Source: Halobacterium zhouii
GTDB lineage: Archaea > Halobacteriota > Halobacteria > Halobacteriales > Halobacteriaceae
Direction: 5' to 3'
DNA length: 64,000 bases
NCBI RefSeq assembly: GCF_021249405.1
Contig: NZ_CP089593.1
Coordinates: 2,046,001-2,110,000, forward strand
The number at the start of each line of letters is the position of its first letter. The stretch's first letter is position 1. The notes under the pieces are model-generated. The model had not been told where the DNA came from. It saw nothing but the letters and a program-made list of their open reading frames with translations, and did not search any database. A program made the translations under genes and the position numbers. This document shows positions 25,583 through 34,405 of the stretch, one piece after another.

Positions 25583-26917
25583 CTATTCGTCCTTACTCGC
25601 ACCGTACGCGAGAACTGCGCCTGCGGCCACCAGCAGCCCGACCACAATCACTTCAGTCGGGATTGAATCACCGCTACCGGCACCGCCACTACCACTACTA
25701 TCGTAGAGGATACCGCTCGTGGTTACGGACGCGTTAGGGCTGGTGTCGGTGTCGTACACGACCTTGTAGTGGTACATGGCACCGTCAGACGCGTTCGAGA
25801 GGTCTGCCGGAACGAATTCGTGCATGCCGGATTCGTTCATCGTGACTGTCTCAGTAGTCAGTGTCTTCAGCACACCGTTACTGTCAACGACAGACCACGT
25901 AATCTCGTACGTACCAGGCGCGAGCTCCACGTACAGCGAGCTCGGCGTGCCTTCGCTGCCGACAACGGTGAGGTCGCCGGTGCGCATGTTCTCGCCAGGC
26001 AGATACAGCGTCGTGCCGAAGCTGGTGACTTCGCCAGCAGTAACCGACACGGGGTCGAGGTTCGCTGTCTGGTAGTCAGGATGCGACATCTCAACCGCGT
26101 AGTCGCCTTCGCTCAGGTTCTCGAAGATGACTTCACCGGCACTGTCAGTGGTCGCGGTCGCGACCGTGCTGCCGTCGCTCGCGTCAATCACGGTCACGGT
26201 CACGTTCGCGATAGCGTTCCCGCTAGTGTCGATTGCACTGACTTCAAGCGCCCCAGTCGTACTGGTCGTTGACGACTCGGTCAGGCTGAAGTTCGATGTC
26301 GTCACCGTGTTTTGCGTGACGTTCACGCCGGTGTTTGTGGCGCTGTTGTATCCGTCCGCAGTCACGCGAACGTCGTATGTCCCGGTCGGTACGACCGTAG
26401 ACACGAACCCGTTAGCGTCCGTGGTCGCGGTCGTCAGAACCGTTCCGGTGTCCGGGTTGATGTACTCGACTGTGGCGTTCGCGATTTCTACGCCGGTACT
26501 GTCTGTGACTGTGGACTCGATCGTCCCAGTGGCCGTGTTCAGCGTCACGGATGCGGTTGTGAGCGTCCCAGAAGTGTGGCTCACACCGGTTTTAACGGAT
26601 TGCTCGTAGCCGTCTGCGTTGACGACGAAGTCGTACGTACCGGAGGCGACATTAGCAGTGTAGACACCGCTACTGTCGGTTGTGCCGGATGCGACGACTG
26701 TCCCGTCGCTACTATTGACGACATCAACGCTAGCGTTCGCCACTGGGTTTCCGCCAGCGTCTACGACGGTGATTTCGATGTCGTGTGAACTTGCTGCTAC
26801 GGAGCCTGTGCCGGCTGTGAGTACCGATAGAACCAGTACCATGGCCAGCGCCAGACTCGAAATTGTGCTTGAATTCGCTCCCGCGAGCTTTTCGCGGAGT
26901 TGTGTTGTTACACTCAT
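25583..26917 (-). CDS. surface protein with repeated carboxypeptidase-regulatory-like (Ig-fold) domains
   Basis: A 444-residue exported protein starting MSVTTQLREKLAGANSSTIS at 26917. The signal helix is LALAMVLVLSVLTAGTGSVAA. Three to four beta-sandwich repeats of about 80 residues follow, each with the pattern IEITVVDAGGNPVANASVDVV, DGTVVASGTTDSSGVYTANV, SGTYDFVVNADGY. This is the CarboxypepD_reg/transthyretin-like fold found in adhesins and S-layer proteins. A further beta domain and a C-terminal TM helix (TEVIVVGLLVAAGAVLAYG) complete it. Longer in-frame extensions overlap the promoter. In a virion block it could be a host-binding or accessory spike. The repeats are similar enough to allow copy-number variation. 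Confidence 0.75.
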   Translation of the reverse strand: MSVTTQLREKLAGANSSTISSLALAMVLVLSVLTAGTGSVAASSHDIEITVVDAGGNPVANASVDVVNSSDGTVVASGTTDSSGVYTANVASGTYDFVVNADGYEQSVKTGVSHTSGTLTTASVTLNTATGTIESTVTDSTGVEIANATVEYINPDTGTVLTTATTDANGFVSTVVPTGTYDVRVTADGYNSATNTGVNVTQNTVTTSNFSLTESSTTSTTGALEVSAIDTSGNAIANVTVTVIDASDGSTVATATTDSAGEVIFENLSEGDYAVEMSHPDYQTANLDPVSVTAGEVTSFGTTLYLPGENMRTGDLTVVGSEGTPSSLYVELAPGTYEITWSVVDSNGVLKTLTTETVTMNESGMHEFVPADLSNASDGAMYHYKVVYDTDTSPNASVTTSGILYDSSGSGGAGSGDSIPTEVIVVGLLVAAGAVLAYGASKDE

Positions 26918-26985
26918 AGTGTTATTTTTCGTTGTGGGCAGTTTTTTGCGGTATGACTGCTCTGTTAATAACTCGCGCCTCGCTC

Positions 26986-27007
26986 TTATTAACACTTCTG
27001 CCGAGTC
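26986..27007 (-). promoter_or_regulatory. provirus promoter motif, copy 2
   Basis: On the minus strand CTCGGCAGAAGTGTTAATAA, about 70-80 nt upstream of the repeat-rich surface protein. A second AGTTATTAAC box lies at 26964-26973, nearer the start. The 14-nt CACTTCTGCCGAGT core (plus strand) is identical at 31208-31221 upstream of the VP3-like gene, so the two transcription units are probably co-regulated. Confidence 0.65.
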
Positions 27008-27065
27008 AACAAATAAACACAAAACAGGAACGCACGATGGTGCGCGAAAAGTGAGGGTAGAGCAC

Positions 27066-27305
27066 CTATAACGGGTTCAAGTCCGGTATTCTATCCATCA
27101 CGGCGTCCGCAATCGCATCAAGCACTGCATCGATTGCCTGCGACACCAAATCCATCCCGAACGCAATCGGGTCAGCACCTACCGCGTACCCGCCGACAAC
27201 AACCACTGCACCCAGCAGAGCGAGCTTGAATAGCCACCCGAGCGGGCCTTTGAAGATTGGTTCGAGCATCTTCAGTACCGGCTTAGCGAGAAGCCAAATC
27301 GGCAT
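27066..27305 (-). CDS. small hydrophobic protein of the virion block
   Basis: A 79-residue protein: an amphipathic N-terminus (MPIWLLAKPVLKMLEPIF), one clear membrane helix (LGWLFKLALLGAVVVVGGYAV), and an amphipathic acidic helix (AFGMDLVSQAIDAVLDAIADAVMD). Its ATG overlaps the stop of the upstream spike-like gene by one base. Its size and character suit a small structural membrane protein or matrix component, but no family is recognised. Confidence 0.6.
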   Translation of the reverse strand: MPIWLLAKPVLKMLEPIFKGPLGWLFKLALLGAVVVVGGYAVGADPIAFGMDLVSQAIDAVLDAIADAVMDRIPDLNPL

Positions 27306-28984
27306 TAGCGACCACCTCGCGGCGGTTCTTCGTCCCTGCCGTACATGACGTACAACCCAGCAAGGAGCGCGATGAGCATAGCCAGCGCTTGCATCGGGCC
27401 GACAGCCGGCCCGCCAGCGCCACCAACACCGGACGGCTCACGGTCTTCGATTTCCTGCGTGAGCTTCTCCATCGCTTCCACCATCTCCAGATAGGCGGTG
27501 TTGTTGTACGTTTTCTCCACGTACTGCTTCGTCGAGACACTACTGAGTTCGTTCCCGTCCATGTCCGTCGCGGACGTGATCGTGAACGTGTCGCTATCGT
27601 CGAGTTCGACTTCCGCGCCGGACTCGCCGACAATCATCACGCGAGACCAATTCCCAGCAACGTACTGCTGCCCGACCTGCCAACCATTATCGGGACTCTG
27701 TCGCGCAAGCAGATACCCTGTGTAGGACGTGTTCCCGCCGTTCACGTCGATTTTCATCCGACTAACGTTATTCAGGTCAGGCGTCTGGAACCCCACGCCG
27801 GCCAAGGTCGCGACCTTGTAGATGTAGTACTGACTCGATGCCGTTTCGTTGGCGTACGAGTCGATTTTCGCCGTCGTCGGGGTCGCCTCCACGTGCGATA
27901 TCGTGCCGTTGTTCAACGCGTTCCGCATGGATTCGGCCCACCCGGGCAGATTCGCCTTCAACTGCGCGACTTTATCACTCGTTGTGCGGAAGTTCGCCGT
28001 GTACATCGACGGATTGTACGCGATAGCGTCGGTGTAATTCGTCATGTCGTCGGATGCGGTCGCGACAATCACGGTCGCGTTCTCATTCTGCGTCCAGTAC
28101 CCCGCTTGGTTCCCTGACGCAGGCACCCAGCTGTCGTGGTACTGCATCGCGAATGTACCGTTGTAGTCCGCACTGGTGCCGACGACGTACCGCGTCGGAA
28201 CCGGAGACGCGATTACGCGCTGCCCGGTCTCAGTGTTCGTGTACGTCAACACGCTAATCGTGTGCGTGCTACCGTCAGCAAGCTTGTACGTCACGTTCAC
28301 GGACTTCCCGGTGAAGGACGCGTTCACAGCGTTCGTGTCGATGAGGGATCCGTTCGCGTTGACCGTGCCAACGTTCACGATATCGCTACCGTTCAGATAA
28401 TCTTCCCCCTCCGCACGAGTAATCTGGTAGTTCATATTCGCCATCTGCGTTTCAGCATCCTCCAACATCATGTACTGCTGCGCCGCGTAGTGCGCTTCAA
28501 TCGGCTCGTAGCCGGCCTGAATCATCGCGTCAAGAGAGATGTTGGTGTTGTTTTTGTGCGCCGAGACCGCGGCAGCTTGGGCTCGCACCCAGATGAGCGT
28601 GTCTGTGTCTTGCAGGTTGTTCGCACGCTGAACGTAGTCCTGTTCGTGGTTTTCGTGCTCCGTACGCAGTCCCAGGTAGAAGTCAACCCACTCCTGGTCT
28701 GCGTCGTCCTTCTTCTGTTCTTCGACGTACTGATTGTGGTTCCGTCCGCAAAGGTCATAGTTAATGACGTTACTCGGGTCATCGCCAGTCGCCCAAGCGG
28801 AACCTGCGGCAACCGCTGCGATTGCCATGTCTACCCCGTCACATTCGTGCGTTGCAGCCGCTGAACCCGTGAATCCGACCGTAATCGCGGACACGACCAC
28901 GAGCACGGCCATGATGCTTCGCAATGCGTTCGTTAGTGTTCGGTTCGACTCGGTTCGTGAATTCTTGTTTTTACTAGATTTCAT
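27305..28984 (-). CDS. spike-like envelope glycoprotein candidate (VP4-like), coiled coil before TM
   Basis: A 559-residue type I membrane protein. The signal helix is SIMAVLVVVSAITVGFTGSAAA, cleaved probably after AAA. A helical N-terminal part (residues about 60-200, with HENHEQDYVQRANNLQ and two cysteines) is followed by a long Asn/Thr-rich beta region with many N-glycosylation sequons. A predicted coiled coil (YLEMVEAMEKLTQEIEDREP) comes next, then a Gly-rich hinge and a TM helix (MQALAMLIALLAGLYVMYG). Pleolipovirus VP4 spikes have exactly this plan, with the coiled coil just before the anchor, and NCBI names an 'envelope protein N-terminal domain' for similar haloarchaeal proteins. Start ATG at 28984. 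Family assignment by architecture only. Confidence 0.7.
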   Translation of the reverse strand: MKSSKNKNSRTESNRTLTNALRSIMAVLVVVSAITVGFTGSAAATHECDGVDMAIAAVAAGSAWATGDDPSNVINYDLCGRNHNQYVEEQKKDDADQEWVDFYLGLRTEHENHEQDYVQRANNLQDTDTLIWVRAQAAAVSAHKNNTNISLDAMIQAGYEPIEAHYAAQQYMMLEDAETQMANMNYQITRAEGEDYLNGSDIVNVGTVNANGSLIDTNAVNASFTGKSVNVTYKLADGSTHTISVLTYTNTETGQRVIASPVPTRYVVGTSADYNGTFAMQYHDSWVPASGNQAGYWTQNENATVIVATASDDMTNYTDAIAYNPSMYTANFRTTSDKVAQLKANLPGWAESMRNALNNGTISHVEATPTTAKIDSYANETASSQYYIYKVATLAGVGFQTPDLNNVSRMKIDVNGGNTSYTGYLLARQSPDNGWQVGQQYVAGNWSRVMIVGESGAEVELDDSDTFTITSATDMDGNELSSVSTKQYVEKTYNNTAYLEMVEAMEKLTQEIEDREPSGVGGAGGPAVGPMQALAMLIALLAGLYVMYGRDEEPPRGGR

Positions 28985-28998
28985 TGTTATCACTGCTT

Positions 28999-30669
28999 CT
29001 ACTGCTTGTTCTGCAACCCGACACCAACGTCGCCGTGGCTCTGGTAGTACACTATCGCCGTAACCACCACAGCCAGCACTACCCACACCCACACCGGAAC
29101 CCCACCACTACCGCCACCAGCGCCACCGGTACCGCCCCCGACAGGGAAGTACACCAGTGACGCGCCGTAACTGTCGTGACCTTCAACGGTGATGCGATAC
29201 GTCGTACCGTTGTACGGGAGTTCGTGGTAGAGGTGACTGCTATCACCCCAAGAATCAGGGATTGGCGCGATGTACGTGTGATTCCCGTCAGTACTCGTGA
29301 CGGTCTCGCGACTGATCAGAGTGCGTGCAGACGTGTTCGCATCAGTCCCGTAATCCGGGTTGTAAGCCTCCACAGTAACGGTATGCGTTCCCTCGGAGAG
29401 GTTCACCGCCACCCCTTCCTCACCGACTTCGCCCGACGTGACGACGTACTCCTTGAACCCGTGTTCCACGGTTTGCGTACCGTAATCGTACGTTGCGTTC
29501 CCATGCGATACGACCACAATCTCGTCGCCGTCGCGCGTCCGCTCAGGGAGATGCAGGTCGTTGACGTGGTCGTCGATGTGACTGCTAATGTACGTCCGAG
29601 ACGTGTCTGTTAGCGCGTCACTCCACGGCACATACGAATCGCTCCCTGGCTTCACCCAGTCTGTGCTCCACAAGTAGAACGCGCCTTGGGAGATGTTGGT
29701 GTGGCCGTCTGGGTACGGCCCTCGACCGTGTGCGGCGATACCGTTTTCGTACTGCTTGTCCGCAGCCAACCGCACCTCGTTCCAATTCTCGTAGGACGCG
29801 TTCCGAGTGTTGAAGAACGACAACTTTGCGCGGTCATTCGCTGTCGTGTTGTTCCAAACACTGCGGATAGCGTACGCAGTGCCTTTGTCGTCATCAATCT
29901 CGATCGTGTCTACGATTTCGGGCTGCTGATACGGTGCCGGGTCGCCTTTGTTGTACAGCCCGTCATCGTCCGCGTCGATGTCCACGTCGAGCGTCGTTGA
30001 GTGCTTGACACCGCCCACCAGGTACACTACTTTGAGTTTGCCTTCGTCACTGTACAGGCTGGCCGCGTTAGCGATATCTTGGATTGTGCTTTTGTTCCCA
30101 CGGAAGGTCTCCACCGGCCACCCACGCGTGTTCAATCCCTCTCCGGTGCCGGGTTCGGGCACGTGGTTTTGGTAGCGGTGGTATTCGAGCGAGAACGCCT
30201 CACTACTGTTATTGTAGATGTTGCAAACGCCACTGTCTGCGCCGCAGATGTATCCGCTGTTGCCGTCATCGTATTTTGACGGGTTTTCGGTATGCCAGCT
30301 GTTCCCGGTCTTAGTGTCGTTCCAGTACGCGTTCAGAATCCGCACGGTTTCGCGCGTGCCTTGATTACTGATTTTGACGTTAACAGCCGTGTTCGCTCGC
30401 GGTTCTTTGAGGGACGCGCTCGCAGTGAGGCTGTAGGAGTCGTCTCGAACACTAAACGTGACCTCGCCACCGCTGACGTGGTCAGTGTACGTGTCACTCA
30501 CAATCGGCTTCGACTGCTTCGATTGCTGAGATTCCTCGATGGTGTCACCGTCTGCAACGACTGAACCACTGAGTACGATCCCACCAGCGACAGCACTCAC
30601 TACGAGGAGGAGTACGGTTGCTATGGGTAGGATTCGCGACTTCGTTAGGGTGTTCGTTTGACTACTCAT
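28999..30669 (-). CDS. second spike-like surface protein with Ca-binding loop
   Basis: A 556-residue exported protein. The signal helix is ILPIATVLLLVVSAVAGGIVL. The ectodomain is beta-rich with many N-glycosylation sequons and two cysteines in SGYICGADSGVCNIY. DVDIDADDDGLYNKGDPAP is a calcium-binding loop like thrombospondin type-3 or EF-hand repeats. The C-terminus has a Gly-rich hinge (VGGGTGGAGGGSGG) and a TM helix (VWVWVVLAVVVTAIVYY). It follows the VP3-like gene by 24 nt and precedes the other spike-like gene by 14 nt, so it occupies the VP4 position. Whether it or its neighbour is the fusogen is open. Confidence 0.7.
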   Translation of the reverse strand: MSSQTNTLTKSRILPIATVLLLVVSAVAGGIVLSGSVVADGDTIEESQQSKQSKPIVSDTYTDHVSGGEVTFSVRDDSYSLTASASLKEPRANTAVNVKISNQGTRETVRILNAYWNDTKTGNSWHTENPSKYDDGNSGYICGADSGVCNIYNNSSEAFSLEYHRYQNHVPEPGTGEGLNTRGWPVETFRGNKSTIQDIANAASLYSDEGKLKVVYLVGGVKHSTTLDVDIDADDDGLYNKGDPAPYQQPEIVDTIEIDDDKGTAYAIRSVWNNTTANDRAKLSFFNTRNASYENWNEVRLAADKQYENGIAAHGRGPYPDGHTNISQGAFYLWSTDWVKPGSDSYVPWSDALTDTSRTYISSHIDDHVNDLHLPERTRDGDEIVVVSHGNATYDYGTQTVEHGFKEYVVTSGEVGEEGVAVNLSEGTHTVTVEAYNPDYGTDANTSARTLISRETVTSTDGNHTYIAPIPDSWGDSSHLYHELPYNGTTYRITVEGHDSYGASLVYFPVGGGTGGAGGGSGGVPVWVWVVLAVVVTAIVYYQSHGDVGVGLQNKQ

Positions 30670-30693
30670 TCTGGAAGAGGTGGTTACCGTCTG

Positions 30694-31122
30694 TTAGTTG
30701 ATTTTCTCACCGAGCGTATCCGCAGCGGACACGGCGTAGTGCAGGCCGACACCGCCAGCAACCACGACCGCACTGATGGCTGGGTCGCCAGACACCGCCT
30801 GGTTCACTGTGTCGCTGAGGAATATCGACAGGTACCCGAGAATCCCGCCGCCGTACAGGATGTGTTCGATTGTCGAGAATTCACTTGCTTGTGCTTCGTT
30901 CCGGGCGAACGTCAGGGCGAGTGAAACGAGACCGATCCCGAGACCGACCGTGATAGTTCCGAGGTCGCCGAGGTTGGCGAGATTGCCGGTGAGGAAGTTG
31001 ATGAGCGGGTCTGTCAGACCGGTCGCTACCACCAGTGACATGGCGATGGCGAGGCCGAACAGCCCGTTACTGATTCGAATTACTGGTTCTTTCTGCGCGA
31101 GTTCTTTTGTTTTACTTGACAT
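30694..31122 (-). CDS. four-TM membrane protein, VP3-like internal virion protein
   Basis: A 142-residue protein with four membrane helices: GLFGLAIAMSLVVATGL, ITVGLGIGLVSLALTFA, ILYGGGILGYLSIFLSD and AISAVVVAGGVGLHYAVS. The short N-terminus is basic. Size, four-helix topology and the place directly before a large spike-like gene match VP3 of pleolipoviruses, a major membrane protein on the inner face of the envelope. I infer homology from layout; sequence identity would need a profile search. Start ATG at 31122; it is the first gene of the virion operon, with the shared promoter motif about 85 nt upstream. Confidence 0.7.
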   Translation of the reverse strand: MSSKTKELAQKEPVIRISNGLFGLAIAMSLVVATGLTDPLINFLTGNLANLGDLGTITVGLGIGLVSLALTFARNEAQASEFSTIEHILYGGGILGYLSIFLSDTVNQAVSGDPAISAVVVAGGVGLHYAVSAADTLGEKIN

Positions 31123-31200
31123 AGTGTGTTATTCTGTGTTGGATGCATCGAGACCGATTGTGCGGTCGTGTGCACCTTCGTTTCATAGTTGTTTCTGTAG

Positions 31201-31224
31201 TTATTAAACACTTCTGCCGAGTTA
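31201..31224 (-). promoter_or_regulatory. provirus promoter motif, copy 3
   Basis: On the minus strand the order is CTCGGCAGAAGTG then TTTAATAA, about 80-100 nt upstream of the VP3-like start. It shares 14 identical bases with copy 2 and the TTAATAA box with copies 1 and 2. Confidence 0.65.
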
Positions 31225-31255
31225 ACAAACAGGACGTGGGGCGGGGTGAGCTGTG

Positions 31256-31285
31256 TGTTGGTAAGACTCGATACAGAGTTACCAA
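31256..31285. repeat. TGTTGGTAAGAC repeat, copy 1, with inverted partner
   Basis: TGTTGGTAAGAC at 31256-31267 recurs exactly at 44471-44482 and 47805-47816. Here TTGGTAA (31258) is also mirrored by TTACCAA at 31279-31285, forming an inverted repeat with a 14-nt spacer upstream of the virion operon. Confidence 0.6.
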
Positions 31286-31807
31286 TCTAGTTACAATCGG
31301 GAATTACTAACCCGAACTTCGCCCCTCAGACACCACCACTTCCAGTCTACCCCAACTCTCAGTCTATTACGGAACTGCACGGGGGTTTCGATCGCCTATC
31401 TCGAAAATACGCGCGTTTCAGCCGGAAAACCTCGACCCGAATCGCCACGTTTGCCGCAACCACTATTCTGACGCGACCAAAAAACACCTAAATAAAACGA
31501 TACAGCGCCCAGAACACCGAAAAACAACCAAATCAAAAACTCGACGAGCCGCTACTTTTGTAAGCAGTTCTCGTATAACACCCGAAACGCACACATTTTG
31601 CTCAGATCCCACTCATTCTCGAAATACGCTCGCGATAGACAATCGATGGTGGCCGAAATGGCACCAAGGTAGTGGGTACCAGAGATGGTGAGAAGGGTGG
31701 ATGAGAGGAGTCGAGACAACGAATGTTGTCGGGGGAGCGCGACCCCCGAAGCGCTAGGTAAACAAACTGATAGTTAGTAGGAGAGAACGAGAATCGACGA
31801 GAGGTGA
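31286..31807. other. gene-free spacer between virion operon and replication gene
   Basis: About 520 bp without any convincing ORF on either strand. It is A/C-rich on the plus strand over 31440-31560 (runs such as CCAAAAAACACC). Apart from the double hairpin at 31715-31748 I see no recognisable element. It may hold long upstream control sequence for the virion operon. Confidence 0.5.
31715..31748 (-). terminator. double hairpin downstream of the replication helicase
   Basis: Two consecutive perfect hairpins: GACAAC-GAAT-GTTGTC (31715-31730) and CGGGGG-AGCGCGA-CCCCCG (31730-31748). They lie 60-95 nt beyond the stop of the helicase gene on its transcript. They are probably its transcription end or an mRNA-stabilising structure. 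Confidence 0.5.
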
Positions 31808-34135
31808 TTACTCAGCGACGACTGCGTAGCCGTCGTCAGTCATCTCGAAGCGATCCTTCCGAACACCCCGCATCAACACAGCATCAAGTTCGGACACATC
31901 CTCGATGCTATCGTCAACACGACTCAAAATCTGCCCGAAACTCGCCGTAGAGCCGTTCGCATTCCCCAGCTGCATGATGGCATTCGAAACCTCCGTGAAC
32001 AGCGTGTCACCCCCTTCACGGCTCTCCTGCGAGTCATCCTCACCAGAGTCGCCGTTACTGTTCGGGCCATCGATACCGTACTCGCTCATGCGCTCCAGCA
32101 CATCCGGGTCTTGACAGTAGTTGAACCCGGCAGTATCGAGCGCGAGACCCCAGCGAACCTGGTCTTTCGAATCGCCCGGACTGACGCGTGACGACCGCTG
32201 CGCCGAGAAGCGCAGTGTCGGAACCTGATTCAGCAGTGACGAGAACTGCTGCTTCGACTTAATCGTCTCGTTATTCGCCTGGCACCAACCCTTGAACGTG
32301 TTGTACGCTTCGTCGAGCGTGAGGTAGCACTGCATCCCATCATTCGTTGCAGACGTGTTCTTCAGGCAGTCTCCAGCGAACTGCCCACCGACAGTGTCGG
32401 CACGACTTTTGTACTCTTCCCACCGTTCTTCCTCGCCTTTCTCAAAGCTGAACGTTCCGTCATTCTCATACAGCCGGTGCAGACCTTCAAGCGCAATCAA
32501 CAGCAGCGCATCCCGCACACCAGACCGAGCCAGCTTCGAACCAAGGTTCGGGTCTGCCTCCTTGATGTAGTCGTCATCTTCATCGAACGTGTCCTTATTC
32601 GGCGATTCGAACCGGAACGGGAACCGCAGATACTTCATGCGGGACTCAATCGCACAGGCGGTATTGTCCATCAGGAACTCCTTGTTAGCGAGGTGAATCT
32701 GTGTCGTTGGTGACACTGCCTCGAACGACCATGCGTGCTTCACACCGTGTGATTCGTAGTCGTTCGAGGTGAGCGTCTTCATCACCGACGTTTCCTTCAG
32801 GTACTTCTTCTGAATATCGTTGCCGGCGTTCACCATCCGCCCGCCACTACGGAACATTTCAGAAGAGTCGAAGTCGCCTTCGGCGAGCTTCTGAAACTCA
32901 ACACCGCTGGTGTTTTCGCGCCCGAGCATTCCTCGAAGCGCCGCCATCACCATCGACTTCCCTGCGTTCGTCGGGCCAACCAGCAGAGCAAAGAATTTGA
33001 ACTTCTGGTCGGGACGAAGCGCACCACCGAAAATTTCGCCGAGCACCTTCCAGCTGTGTTCGTCGTCGAACAGTGACTGCATCCAGTTGATAGTCCAACG
33101 CAGGTTGCTTGTGTCCAATTCGTGCTCGTCGTCGTGGAACGGGAACACGGCGTTGTCCGCACTCTGACTGGTGAACCGGAACCTCGGACTGTGCTCATAC
33201 GTCTCCCAGTCCCACGGCCCGTCACCGCTGTCTTCGTCGATACGAATCACGCAGTTCGCACAGTTCACATATGTTCCGTCCATGTGACGTGCGTTCACGT
33301 CTTCGTACGCTGCGGCGGTGCGAGCGTTGATTTTCCGCTCAATCTCACGCACTTCGTGTCCGGTGTCGTGTACACCGAGTTTGTCTTCGATGATGCCTTC
33401 GAGTTTCTGCGTGACGTCGCGCAGGAACTTGCCGAGGTCGGGGTCGTAGTAGTACAGTTGTTCTTCTCCGGTTTCTTCAGGACAGTAGTGCATCCAGTGG
33501 TAGTCTTCCATCAGCCGGTCAACGGCCTTCACGCGTGCGTGCTTCTCTTTCTCTGCCTTGTCCCGGTACGCCGCACCTTGCCCGTAATCGGCAGAATACG
33601 TTGCGCGAACGCTTTCCCAGGAAGGCACGCCACCAGTCATGAATGCCGTACTCGATACGTCGGTAATGTCGTCGTCATCGTTGGTGACTGCGACGTCATC
33701 AATCGCATCGAGTAGCTCGTCGTCGTCGTTGTCGAGACCGAGCTCGTCGGCGACTTCGTATTCCATCCGGATGGGGTCGAGCGTGTCTTCGTCGCTCAGG
33801 CGGTCGTCGAGAACTTCGCTAACACGATCCCGAATCGACCGCTCATCGCCTTCGTTCGTACTCGCGTCAGTATCTGTGTTGGTGGACGACGGTAGTTCCC
33901 CGACGTCTTCGTCTGGGAAGTTCTCTTCTACCGTGGACTCACTCTCGTCACCGTCGTCTTCTTTGACTGCGTGCGTGAAGTCTCCTTCACCGTCCTCACC
34001 GTCGCTGCTGTCGTTGTCGCCACCGAACTCGATGTTCTTGTTGTGGCCGTTATCGACGTTGTTAGTTGGATTCTGTGCGTCGTCTGTCGTGCCGGCAGAG
34101 TCTGATGGGTCTGCCGAAGGTTGCTTATCCGTCAT
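31808..34135 (-). CDS. D5/P4-like SF3 replication helicase (primase-helicase)
   Basis: A 775-residue protein. The first 170 residues are extremely acidic and probably disordered. A D5_N-like middle region (LYYYDPDLGKFLRDV, GTYVNCANCVIRID) comes before an SF3 ATPase: Walker A LLVGPTNAGKSMVMAALRG near residue 385, Walker B-like GRMVNAGNDIQ, and the C-motif region TQIHLANKEFLMD. The C-terminus carries a winged-helix-like stretch. This is the architecture of phage P4 alpha/D5 helicases that melt origins and load primers. An archaeal-type primase motif in the N-terminus is not evident. The start is preceded directly by TGCTGTAGTCAAC on the mRNA, the exact complement of two nearby RNA-like elements. 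It is the likely replication initiator. Confidence 0.8.
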   Translation of the reverse strand: MTDKQPSADPSDSAGTTDDAQNPTNNVDNGHNKNIEFGGDNDSSDGEDGEGDFTHAVKEDDGDESESTVEENFPDEDVGELPSSTNTDTDASTNEGDERSIRDRVSEVLDDRLSDEDTLDPIRMEYEVADELGLDNDDDELLDAIDDVAVTNDDDDITDVSSTAFMTGGVPSWESVRATYSADYGQGAAYRDKAEKEKHARVKAVDRLMEDYHWMHYCPEETGEEQLYYYDPDLGKFLRDVTQKLEGIIEDKLGVHDTGHEVREIERKINARTAAAYEDVNARHMDGTYVNCANCVIRIDEDSGDGPWDWETYEHSPRFRFTSQSADNAVFPFHDDEHELDTSNLRWTINWMQSLFDDEHSWKVLGEIFGGALRPDQKFKFFALLVGPTNAGKSMVMAALRGMLGRENTSGVEFQKLAEGDFDSSEMFRSGGRMVNAGNDIQKKYLKETSVMKTLTSNDYESHGVKHAWSFEAVSPTTQIHLANKEFLMDNTACAIESRMKYLRFPFRFESPNKDTFDEDDDYIKEADPNLGSKLARSGVRDALLLIALEGLHRLYENDGTFSFEKGEEERWEEYKSRADTVGGQFAGDCLKNTSATNDGMQCYLTLDEAYNTFKGWCQANNETIKSKQQFSSLLNQVPTLRFSAQRSSRVSPGDSKDQVRWGLALDTAGFNYCQDPDVLERMSEYGIDGPNSNGDSGEDDSQESREGGDTLFTEVSNAIMQLGNANGSTASFGQILSRVDDSIEDVSELDAVLMRGVRKDRFEMTDDGYAVVAE

Positions 34136-34148
34136 GTTGACTACAGCA
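34136..34148 (-). promoter_or_regulatory. putative sRNA target in the replication-gene leader
   Basis: The helicase mRNA reads TGCTGTAGTCAAC immediately before its AUG. The complement GTTGACTACAGCA occurs in the linker of the RNA-like element at 34724-34736 (13/13), and the 11-nt TGACTACAGCA in the second element at 34829-34839. The leader from about 34220 down to 34136 contains no purine-rich Shine-Dalgarno. Nothing else recognisable lies in 34149-34405 apart from the likely helicase promoter (TTTAGTT near 34245, minus strand). Confidence 0.6.
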
Positions 34149-34405
34149 GAGGAGGGAGTGCGGCGCGTGGTGTGTTGCGACCGCGTCTCGCTCGCTGCTT
34201 ACCATCTCGTAATTGTGTATTGACCATAAGGCTTTGGCAACTAAACATATCAACCCAGCAACCACGCAGAAGTCGCCGTTGATCCCATTGAACCGACGAC
34301 AGACAGCACCGCCGGGGTATTCACGCCCCCGCACTCCCGCGACAGCACAGCAACAACACCGCAACAGCAGAGCGTTGCCACCCTCGAAACCTAGGTCATG
34401 ATTCA

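Noticed and set aside
26917..27022. Longer start for the repeat-rich surface protein.
   Set aside because: The added 35 residues overlap the AGTTATTAAC promoter box and lack a signal-peptide look; the ATG at 26917 precedes a proper signal peptide.
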